Positions 36,158 through 42,916 of a stretch of DNA of 64,000 bases are shown piece after piece. Numbering within the stretch: the stretch's first letter is position 1; each line of letters opens with the position of its first letter. Location: positions 124,001 to 188,000 of the forward strand of contig CAYUMU010000001.1 in NCBI GenBank assembly GCA_964445985.1. Reading direction: 5' to 3'. The notes below the pieces were generated by a model. That model had not been told where the DNA came from. It did no database searches and worked only from the letters and a program-made list of their open reading frames with translations. A program made the translations under genes and the position numbers. Origin of the DNA: CAYUMU01 sp964445985 (GTDB lineage: Bacteria; Planctomycetota; Planctomycetia; Pirellulales; S012-138).

Positions 36158-36805
36158 GTCAGTTCTCCTGAACACGAACGGCGCGACGGCCAGGCCACCA
36201 AGGAATCGATCTTCAGCAGGCCCTGTTCGCTGCTGAACTCCCGCCCCATCCTCCGTGGGTTCCGCCGGAATCACGCTGTGACGATGGGCGACATGCGACG
36301 AGAAGGGCGGCCGTCGGCGCCCCAGGCTGGCTTCATCCATGGCGTTACGTTTCATCCCTTGCAGGTTTTGGGCGTTTCACCCCGCCCCCAAAGCGGGCAA
36401 AATGGAGCGCGGGCGGGCGGCCCACTGCTATAACTTGTACCGTTGAGACGCTCGGAAGGAAGCCTGAGTTCCGTAACGAGTTTGTAAAGCGCGACCATTT
36501 GCCGCGAAAGCGCGCCGGAACTCGCTCCCCCGGTTTGAGACGCCACAGCGCCAGCAATCGTTTCACCGGCCAGGCAGAATTGCCCCGCCCACCCCGCTCG
36601 CCAGCCGGCGCCCTCCGCGCCGCCTCCGGCGGTAAAAACGGCCTGGCCCCCCGCCGCCATTCCACAAACGTCCACGCATACCACGATTCTCCGGCTTTTC
36701 GCCCGTGTTGGCGCTGGTATACTGGTGGGAGTCGGAACACGCAATCCGTGGCCAGAATGGTTCCGATCCTTCAACCTTGCAATCGTATAACGGGGGTCCA
36801 GTTAC
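36158..36805. other. Divergent intergenic region, TPR gene versus STAS gene
   Basis: 648 bp. It contains a promoter-like pair before the STAS gene (36696-36723) and nothing else convincing. Open frames on the minus strand here lack RBS and protein features. Confidence 0.45.
36696..36723 (+). promoter_or_regulatory. Possible sigma70-type promoter of the STAS gene
   Basis: TATACT at 36718-36723 (5 of 6 to consensus -10) lies 16 bp after TTTTCG, a weak -35. The predicted start point is about 75 bp before the STAS start codon. Confidence 0.4.
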
Positions 36806-37177
36806 GTGCCATCCTTGATGTCTCAAACCAACGGCGACGTTACTGTGATTTACTTCCAGGACGCCCAAATCCTGGATGAAGGCAAAATACAACAAATCAG
36901 TGAAGAACTGACGAAGGTTGCCGAGAAGGTTACCGCCGGAAAACTGCTGCTCAATTTCGGCGACGTTCGGTTCATGTCGTCTTCCGTCTTGGGCCGGCTC
37001 GTCAATTTGAACAAAAAGTGCAAGGCCGACGGCACCGATCTCAAACTCTGCAATATCTCGCCCGACATCATGCAGGTGTTCAAGATCACGCGGCTCACCA
37101 AAGTTTTCCAGATTTACGATACCGAAGAAGCAGCCCTGGCCGCCTTCACCAAAAAAGGCTGGTTCTCCCGCGGATAA
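36806..37177 (+). CDS. STAS-domain anti-sigma factor antagonist-like protein
   Basis: 123 residues; GTG at 36806 has GGGGG 9-10 nt upstream, while the ATG at 36818 does not. The single STAS domain covers nearly the whole protein: VIYFQDAQILDEGKI, KLLLNFGDVRFMSSSVLGRL (the segment that carries the phosphorylated Ser in SpoIIAA/RsbV) and LKLCNISPDIMQVFKITRLT with VFQIYDTEEAALAAF. Such proteins switch partner anti-sigma kinases or other regulators by phosphorylation at that serine. No RsbW-like kinase or sigma factor is adjacent, so its partner is elsewhere. Confidence 0.9.
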   Translation: MPSLMSQTNGDVTVIYFQDAQILDEGKIQQISEELTKVAEKVTAGKLLLNFGDVRFMSSSVLGRLVNLNKKCKADGTDLKLCNISPDIMQVFKITRLTKVFQIYDTEEAALAAFTKKGWFSRG

Positions 37178-37229
37178 GCCCCGCCCGAAGAATTACTTCC
37201 CGATTTCCTCGATAGGCATGGTGGGCGAG

Positions 37230-37256
37230 TTGCTATGTCTCTCATTTGTATATAAT
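37230..37256 (+). promoter_or_regulatory. Promoter-like sequence upstream of structured repeat R1
   Basis: A perfect TATAAT (37251-37256) follows TTGCTA (37230-37235) with a 15-bp spacer, slightly short. A transcript would start near 37263 and run straight into R1. No protein start follows for over 600 bp. Confidence 0.4.
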
Positions 37257-37291
37257 CATCTCTTATAAGTAGCGCCGATCTGAGTGAGAGC

Positions 37292-37565
37292 AGACGCGTC
37301 TCATACGGATTGAACCCCGCAGGGGTTTCCAGCCCGTAGCCGGCGGCCCGAGCGCAAGCGACACCGCCGGAAAACCAACGAAAAATTCCTATCGACCCCG
37401 CCCAGGGGTCGCGGCCGCGCCGGCGGCTGGTTCCGACCGGCTATCATCCTTCCAGGATGAATGCAGAGATTATGGCCCGCGAACCAGGGTTGTCGCTGCG
37501 CTCAAACCCTGGCTATAAGCTACGATCCCTGCCGGGATGAATACCTTGAGACCCACAACTTGCCC
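37292..37565. repeat. Structured intergenic repeat, copy R1 (string of hairpins)
   Basis: Successive inverted repeats: H1 AACCCC/GGGGTT (37313-37327), H2 CCGGCGG/CCGCCGG (37340-37370), H3 GACCCC/GGGGTC (37394-37410), H3b GCCGG/CCGGC (37419-37441), H4 TCATCCT/AGGATGA (37444-37460), H5 CCAGGGTT/AACCCTGG (37484-37512), H6 ATCCC/GGGAT (37525-37538). The loop of H2 (GAGCGCAAGCGAC) is complementary to that of H5 (GTCGCTGCGCTC) apart from one extra A. The whole unit recurs in the same orientation and hairpin order at 41451-41716. Stems are kept while loops and spacers vary, which suggests folded RNA or DNA. Confidence 0.8.
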
Positions 37566-37682
37566 GCTAATCCTAGCTTGCCAGGGTTGATGCGGCGGTA
37601 TGGATTTCGCGATTTCAATCAGTCTCGAACGTGATTCATGACTCGGGAAGTTATTTTTCGTATGATACGAAGCCTCGCCCGG

Positions 37683-37734
37683 CAACCCGTCGCGTAAGCG
37701 AAGGCAATATTCAACCCGACGCGTAAGCGAGGAA
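37683..37734. repeat. Short dispersed repeat (CCCGACGCGTAAGCGAGG type), two tandem copies
   Basis: CAACCCGTCGCGTAAGCGAA (37683 on) and CAACCCGACGCGTAAGCGAG (37712 on) are 29 bp apart. A third copy is at 6176-6199. The unit is non-coding and has a palindromic ACGCGT core. Confidence 0.65.
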
Positions 37735-37894
37735 CGGGAAAAACAAGCGGAAGCGATCCATGCCTTGTCCTCGCCCCTGGGGCGTTGCACCAAAGCTTCG
37801 TCGGCATCCTCTCCGACAGGCTTGCTCCCGCCGCCACATCATTATGCGCAGCCTTCCCTGCGCCGCTGCCGCGCCCCAACCCAAGGAAATCACC

Positions 37895-40800
37895 ATGAAT
37901 CCTCGCACCATCCTGGCTGCCTGGTCGGTTTTGTCTCTCGTCGTCGCCACGGCCACCGCGGCCCAGCCCATCCCCCTCATCAATTCCCAGCAGCCGCTCA
38001 AAGCCTGGTCGTTTGGCAACGGCGCCGAGTTCCCCGGCGCCAAGGGCGAGTTGGCCGTCGCCAGCGACACCTTCCAAGATCAGCCGGCCCTCCGGCTTCA
38101 TGGCAACTTCAGCCAGGGCGGCAATTATGTTCAAGCCCAGATTCACCTGCCCGAAACCCCCGTCGAAACGCTCTCCTTCTGGGTCAATGTGCCGCGCGGC
38201 GTCAGCCAGTTGCCCATCCGCCTCATCGACGGCTCCGGCCAATGCCACCAACTCCGCCTCAAGCTCGGCGACAAAGGCGGCTGGCAACAACTGGTGCTGC
38301 CGGTGGACGAGTTCTTCCGCAAGATGGGCACCGCCGCCGCCCTCGACCTGGCGTCGCAATACGAGAAATGGTCGGGTGCCAACGACGGCCGCTGGCATCA
38401 GCCCGGCAAATTGCTGGTGTTTCTCTGCACCCGCGCCATGGGCGAGGAAACCAACGTGCTGATCAGCGACGTTCAGCTCCACCCCAGCCCCGCCACCACC
38501 GATGTCAAACAAACCATCCCCCTCGACGAAACGCTGCAAGCCGGCGAAATCGACTGGGACTTCAACTTGGGCCAGGAATTCCCCGGCGCCCAAGGCGGCC
38601 TGGAACTGGCGAAAGACCAACCGCAAGCCGGTGAAAACGCCCTGCGGATGCACGCCGATTTCCAGAATGGCGGCGCCTACGTGGGCCTCAAAAAATCGTT
38701 CGAACATCTCGACGTTAAAACCGTCAACGCCATCCGCCTGCGAATGCGCTCCACCACGGCCGAAAACTACTCGCTACGGCTCGTCGATGGCAGCGGACAA
38801 TGCCACCAGCGAAAATCCATTCCCTTCACCGCCGATGGCAACTGGCATAACGTGGAAATCGTGCCGGCCAAAATTGCCGGCGGCGAACATTGGGGAGGCG
38901 CCAACGACGGTCGCTGGCACGGCGGCCTGCGTTTGATGGAACTGATGCTCAACCCCCGCTCACACGCCGGCAACACGCCCGAGTTGTTGCTCAGCGATAT
39001 CCGCGCCGAGGTTGTGGTGGCCGCCCGCCCCACCCCCGCCGCTTTCGCGCAAACATTCGATGCGCTCGACGCCTTGCCTGGCGGCTGGACCACCCAAGGC
39101 GATGTGGCCCTGGCTTCCAGCGGCGCCGGCGACTCGCAGCATGCGCTAACTCTCCAACGCACGCTCGAAAACCTGGAGCAGACCACCCGTGCGTCGAGCC
39201 CCGCCTTCGCCGTGACAGCCGGCGCATGGCAAGTGCAGTTCGCCTGGAAAGCCGACCTCCACTCGCCCGACAATTCCTATCAAGGCAGCGTGGCGCTCCA
39301 AGTTCGCGATCGTAGCGGCGACCTGCTCGAAACCATTCCCGTCGGCCTGGGCTTCGGCAAGTCCGAATGGCAAACCGTATCACAAACGGTTACGTTGCCC
39401 CCAGCAGCAGCAACAGCCGTGTTAATAGCACAACTCAATAAAACCTATGGCGTCTTCCAACTCGATAACCTGTCGGCCGCGCGATTGAGCGTGCAGCCCA
39501 TCCAGCAGCGGGTGGAAAGAATTCTGCTGGCGACCGACGCGGTCGGCAACCTCTTCCTGCCCGAATCGCCCATCGTGTTTCACGTCACCGTCGAAGCCAG
39601 CCAACCGCTCCCCGCCTCCCAGCGCGTGCTGCGCCACACGGTTCGCGATTACTGGGCCACCGATCAACTCCCCCCCGGCGAAGTTTCGCTCACGCCGGCC
39701 GAGCGCAAAGACGGCCGCTATCGCTATCAGGTCGATCTCACACTTCCGCGAGAATCGCTGCACTCTCACAAATTTTATGAACTGCACGTTGCCGTTCCCC
39801 AAGACTTGGGCGACCCCGTGACGGAGTACTCCGGCTTTGCCATTCTGCCCACCGCGGCGACCAAAGCCCTGCGGCCCAGCGCCGTGCCGTTCACCATTCG
39901 CAATTGGGACAGCCGCGTGCCCGCCTATTTCCAACTCTCCGACCGGCTAGGCCTGCGGCAGTTGGGCGTCTGGGGAGGCTTCTCGAGCAAGCCCCCGTAC
40001 CAGCCCCATCTGCCCGGCGTCGAAACCATCGAAAAACTGAACGCCTCCTGGATCACCGGCACCCCGGCCGCGCAGATCGAACGCGAAGGCTTCAAAACCT
40101 ATACCGAAGAATCGCTGCGGCAAGGCATGCGGAATTTCCTCGCCGCCTATGCCGATCGCGGTCTGGAAAAAATTGCCCTGGGCAATGAACCCCACGGCCA
40201 GGGAGACAAAGTCCTCGACAACGTCAAAGCCTACAAAGCCATTTACGAAACCGTCAAAGCCTACAATCCTGACATTCATGTGCTCGGCACGTCGGTCGAA
40301 CCCAACGAAGAATACTTCCTCGCCGGCTATCAGAATTATCTCGACTCCTACGACTTCCATATCTATGAGCATTACTCCAAAGTCCGCGACACCATGCGCG
40401 AGTACCGCGCCCTCATGGAAAAATACCATGCGGTCAAGCCCATCCACTCCACCGAACTGGGCCTCAACAGCCAAGGGCAAACGCGGCTGGCCGTCTCGCG
40501 CGAAATGATCAAGAAGTGCACGGTGTTCTTCGCCGAGGGCGGCGATACGGTGTCGTGGTTCACCATCCAATACCCCGACCCGCAAGGCAAAGCCCGAGGT
40601 CAGTTCGGCGACTCGCATTGCGTGTTCGATTGCAAATACAGCCTGTACAACCCGCGTCTCGACGCCATCACCTACTACCACGTGATCAATGGCATTGCCG
40701 ACAAAAAATTCATCGCCGAACAGCACGACGACAACGGCGTGCAAGCCTACCTGTTTGGCAATGCGGCTGGCGAAAACCTGCAAATCTGTTGGCTCGATGG

Positions 40801-41272
40801 GGACCGTCGCGATGTGCTGATTCCCCTCCCCGAAGGACAAACGGCCGACCAGACCGTAAAACTCCTGCACCTCGATGGCGCCCGCCAAACCTTGCACAAC
40901 ACCCTGGGCGGCGTCTCCCTCACCTTGGACGATAACCCGGTCATGCTGCTCTATTCCGCCGACCAATCGGCCCTCGCGCCGTCGCTCGGCACGCCAACGG
41001 CCAAGGTGGAAACGCCCCCCGCGCCCATCAAGCCCGGCGGCAGCACCACCTTCCAGGCGATCGGCCCCGGCCTTACCGCGTCCTCGCTTCAAACAATCGC
41101 CCCGCATGGCTGGAAAACCACCATCGAGAACGCCGGCGAAAACCGGGCGAAGATCACCCTCACGGCCCCGCCAGCCACCGCCTCCAAACAGTTCCCGCTC
41201 CGCCTCGTGCTGCTCAAAGCAGACAAACCCATCGGCGAACTGACCGTCCCCATCGAGGTCGCAACCCCGTAA
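37895..41272 (+). CDS. Secreted clan-A glycoside hydrolase with N-terminal beta-sandwich modules
   Basis: 1125 residues from the ATG at 37895 (AAGGA 8 nt upstream), with a signal peptide (TILAAWSVLSLVVATATA, cleavage near 23). Two related beta-sandwich modules (about 30-200 and 205-370) share phrases such as NGAEFPGAKGELAVA/GQEFPGAQGGLELA and RLIDGSGQCHQ/RLVDGSGQCHQ, and look carbohydrate-binding. A third sandwich follows to about 560. The TIM-barrel region has the acid/base Glu765 in LGNEPHGQ and the nucleophile candidate Glu854 in HSTELGLNSQG, 89 residues apart, the pattern of clan GH-A (GH39/GH51/GH5-like). A C-terminal all-beta tail ends at 1125. It is probably a polysaccharide hydrolase acting outside the cytoplasm. 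Two copies of a structured repeat flank it. Confidence 0.82.
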   Translation: MNPRTILAAWSVLSLVVATATAAQPIPLINSQQPLKAWSFGNGAEFPGAKGELAVASDTFQDQPALRLHGNFSQGGNYVQAQIHLPETPVETLSFWVNVPRGVSQLPIRLIDGSGQCHQLRLKLGDKGGWQQLVLPVDEFFRKMGTAAALDLASQYEKWSGANDGRWHQPGKLLVFLCTRAMGEETNVLISDVQLHPSPATTDVKQTIPLDETLQAGEIDWDFNLGQEFPGAQGGLELAKDQPQAGENALRMHADFQNGGAYVGLKKSFEHLDVKTVNAIRLRMRSTTAENYSLRLVDGSGQCHQRKSIPFTADGNWHNVEIVPAKIAGGEHWGGANDGRWHGGLRLMELMLNPRSHAGNTPELLLSDIRAEVVVAARPTPAAFAQTFDALDALPGGWTTQGDVALASSGAGDSQHALTLQRTLENLEQTTRASSPAFAVTAGAWQVQFAWKADLHSPDNSYQGSVALQVRDRSGDLLETIPVGLGFGKSEWQTVSQTVTLPPAAATAVLIAQLNKTYGVFQLDNLSAARLSVQPIQQRVERILLATDAVGNLFLPESPIVFHVTVEASQPLPASQRVLRHTVRDYWATDQLPPGEVSLTPAERKDGRYRYQVDLTLPRESLHSHKFYELHVAVPQDLGDPVTEYSGFAILPTAATKALRPSAVPFTIRNWDSRVPAYFQLSDRLGLRQLGVWGGFSSKPPYQPHLPGVETIEKLNASWITGTPAAQIEREGFKTYTEESLRQGMRNFLAAYADRGLEKIALGNEPHGQGDKVLDNVKAYKAIYETVKAYNPDIHVLGTSVEPNEEYFLAGYQNYLDSYDFHIYEHYSKVRDTMREYRALMEKYHAVKPIHSTELGLNSQGQTRLAVSREMIKKCTVFFAEGGDTVSWFTIQYPDPQGKARGQFGDSHCVFDCKYSLYNPRLDAITYYHVINGIADKKFIAEQHDDNGVQAYLFGNAAGENLQICWLDGDRRDVLIPLPEGQTADQTVKLLHLDGARQTLHNTLGGVSLTLDDNPVMLLYSADQSALAPSLGTPTAKVETPPAPIKPGGSTTFQAIGPGLTASSLQTIAPHGWKTTIENAGENRAKITLTAPPATASKQFPLRLVLLKADKPIGELTVPIEVATP

Positions 41273-41814
41273 ACCAGCGGTCGCCTACGTAGACAGCGGT
41301 CGCCGACCGCGGCCTGATCACCGGCACGCCGCGGCGAACCCGCGCCGTCATGGGCCGTGGGACGTGGATGCGAAACGCGCTGGATGGGATATAACCCAGC
41401 GCGTGGTCCTTCCGCGGCCGCGTCCTATTGCCCAATAGTTGAATGAAAGAAGACTCGCCTTCTACGTATTTAACCCCGAAGGGGTTTGCAGCCAGTAGCC
41501 GGCGGTTGAGCGCAGCGACACCGCCGGAAGCCGGTGAAGAATCCCCATCGACCCCGGCTGGGGTCGCAGCCGCGTTGGTGGCTCGTTCCGCGCGGCTATC
41601 ATCCTTTCAGGATGAACACAGAAAATCACAGCCCGCCAACCAGGGTTGTCGCTGCGCTCAAACCCTGGCTACGAGCTGCCATCCCCGGGATGAAAACCTG
41701 GAGGTCACATGCCCCAGTGGCACTTCATCAGTTGTCAGGAGTCGCCGCCGAAGACTTGCTGTAACAGCCTAGTGTTTCTCAAACTGAAATTGGGAAGTTA
41801 TAAATTGGCCATCC
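41273..41814. other. Intergenic region with structured repeat R2
   Basis: 542 bp between the hydrolase and a convergent phosphotransferase gene. Besides R2 (41451-41716) it contains two occurrences of CAGCGGTCGCC near 41275-41312 and a hairpin CGCGCTGG / CCAGCGCG (41376-41403) that could help end hydrolase transcripts but has no T run. Confidence 0.55.
41451..41716. repeat. Structured intergenic repeat, copy R2
   Basis: Same orientation and order as R1: H1 AACCCC/GGGGTT (41472-41486), H2 CCGGCGGT/ACCGCCGG (41499-41527), H3 GACCCC/GGGGTC (41550-41565), H3b GCCGCG/CGCGGC (41569-41596), H4 TCATCCT/AGGATGA (41599-41615), H5 CCAGGGTT/AACCCTGG (41640-41668), H6 ATCCCCGGGAT (41681-41691). The H2 loop TGAGCGCAGCGAC (41507-41519) is the exact reverse complement of the H5 loop GTCGCTGCGCTCA (41648-41660), a 13-nt kissing-loop possibility. 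Confidence 0.82.
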
Positions 41815-42864
41815 CTAGGCCAAGATTAAACTGCCTCCGCCGCGGCGATACATCGCTTCCATCCGCTCGATCGCCGTCCACGCGCGCTGCAGCAGATCCC
41901 GCGGGTTCGCGTCAAAAGTCCTCTGTTCCAGCAATACCCATTGAAACCAGTTCCACGGAATCAGCAGCGAGCTGGCCGCATCCAGCGCCGCGATGAGTTG
42001 CAACTCCACGTCTTCCAGCGGTTGGTAAACGACGTAAGCGGCGATACCTTGACTCCACAAGGCGGAATCGTCCACGGCATAGCTGGCCAGCAACCGCGCA
42101 ATGTCAGTGGCCGGATGATCCATCCGCATGGCCCCCAGATCAACGATTCCTGTCACGTCGTTCCCCACAAACAGCACGTGCTCGCGCCAAATATCGCGCA
42201 GGCAGGGCTGTAGCCGAAACAGCGGCTGCGCGGCATCTTCCAACTGCCCAATCACCCTGGGAGCAAGTGCCGGTAATAATTCACACCAGGCCCGAGCCGC
42301 CTCGTGCCAGTCCGCCTGCCCGGCCGCGGGCGTGAGGGAGCCCAGTTGAAACAATGCGATACGGACCGCTTCGCGTAATTGCCCCAAACGTCGCAGTGCA
42401 TTCGGCGAAGGCCCTTGGGAGGCGGTGCACGGAGAGTAATCGAACGTCGCCCGATGGTAGTGAGCCAACGCCTGCAAGGCAGCAGCGATTCGCCCAGGCG
42501 ACGGCGGCCCGGCGGAATCGGCCTCGCCGGCCAGCCAGGTTTCCAGCGACCAGATCTCTCCGGCCTGCACCACGCAGCCTTCGCCACGGCGATTGGCGAC
42601 CGGCGAGGGCAAGTGACTAAACCCGCGTACGTGAGCATGCCAGGCGACGGATTGAATCCAGGCCAACCGCTGCGGCGTGATGGCATGGCGCGGCCACAAC
42701 CGTAACCCCAGTTTCCCTCGCGAGGTTTGCAGCCGCCAGATGCGCGCGCCGCTCAAGCCTCCCCCTGAACCGAGAAACTCCACGGCCGTGGGCTGGCAGT
42801 CCGCGGGATAGCGCGCCAGCACGGCGTCGAGTGTTGCCTCCCAATTGCGAGGATCATGATTCAT
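41815..42864 (-). CDS. APH-like phosphotransferase family protein
   Basis: 349 residues from the ATG at 42864 (AAGGGG about 9 nt upstream). The kinase-like fold of aminoglycoside phosphotransferases is suggested by an N-lobe with GGGLSGARIWRLQTSRGKLG, the lysine-region strand LRLWP, and a C-lobe with YHRATF. The catalytic loop is LRDIWREHVLF, followed by VTGIVDLGAMRMDHPATDIA. The usual HGDLHPGN is thus replaced by LRDIWREH; Asp is kept and the DFG-like position is IVDLG. Such a divergent loop occurs in some planctomycete members, as far as I recall. Substrate (a sugar, amine or small metabolite) cannot be told. It is followed downstream by R2 and preceded by the beta-helix gene on the same strand. 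Confidence 0.7.
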   Translation of the reverse strand: MNHDPRNWEATLDAVLARYPADCQPTAVEFLGSGGGLSGARIWRLQTSRGKLGLRLWPRHAITPQRLAWIQSVAWHAHVRGFSHLPSPVANRRGEGCVVQAGEIWSLETWLAGEADSAGPPSPGRIAAALQALAHYHRATFDYSPCTASQGPSPNALRRLGQLREAVRIALFQLGSLTPAAGQADWHEAARAWCELLPALAPRVIGQLEDAAQPLFRLQPCLRDIWREHVLFVGNDVTGIVDLGAMRMDHPATDIARLLASYAVDDSALWSQGIAAYVVYQPLEDVELQLIAALDAASSLLIPWNWFQWVLLEQRTFDANPRDLLQRAWTAIERMEAMYRRGGGSLILA

Positions 42865-42916
42865 GCAGCGCGGCCCCTTGTCGCCGCCCCAACGCACTCC
42901 AGGTCAACACCAACCG

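Larger units (their letters stand above)
37178..37894. other. Large intergenic region carrying structured repeat R1 and two short repeats
   Basis: 717 bp. Contents in order: AT-rich promoter-like stretch (37230-37256), structured repeat R1 (37292-37565), then two copies of the CCCGACGCGTAAGCGAGG repeat (37683-37734). No protein gene is supportable, and minus-strand frames here are antisense extensions from the hydrolase gene. Confidence 0.6.

Noticed and set aside
37619..38707. A minus-strand open frame of 362 codons across the start of the glycoside hydrolase
   Set aside because: It opposes the signal peptide and the first sandwich module and has no motif of its own.
41376..41403. A rho-independent terminator for the glycoside hydrolase
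   Set aside because: The inverted repeat is good but no T run follows, so I note it only as a hairpin.
37292..41716. A CRISPR array reading of the repeated hairpins
   Set aside because: The hairpins differ from each other, the spacing is irregular and only two copies of the whole unit exist, 4 kb apart; there are no cas genes.
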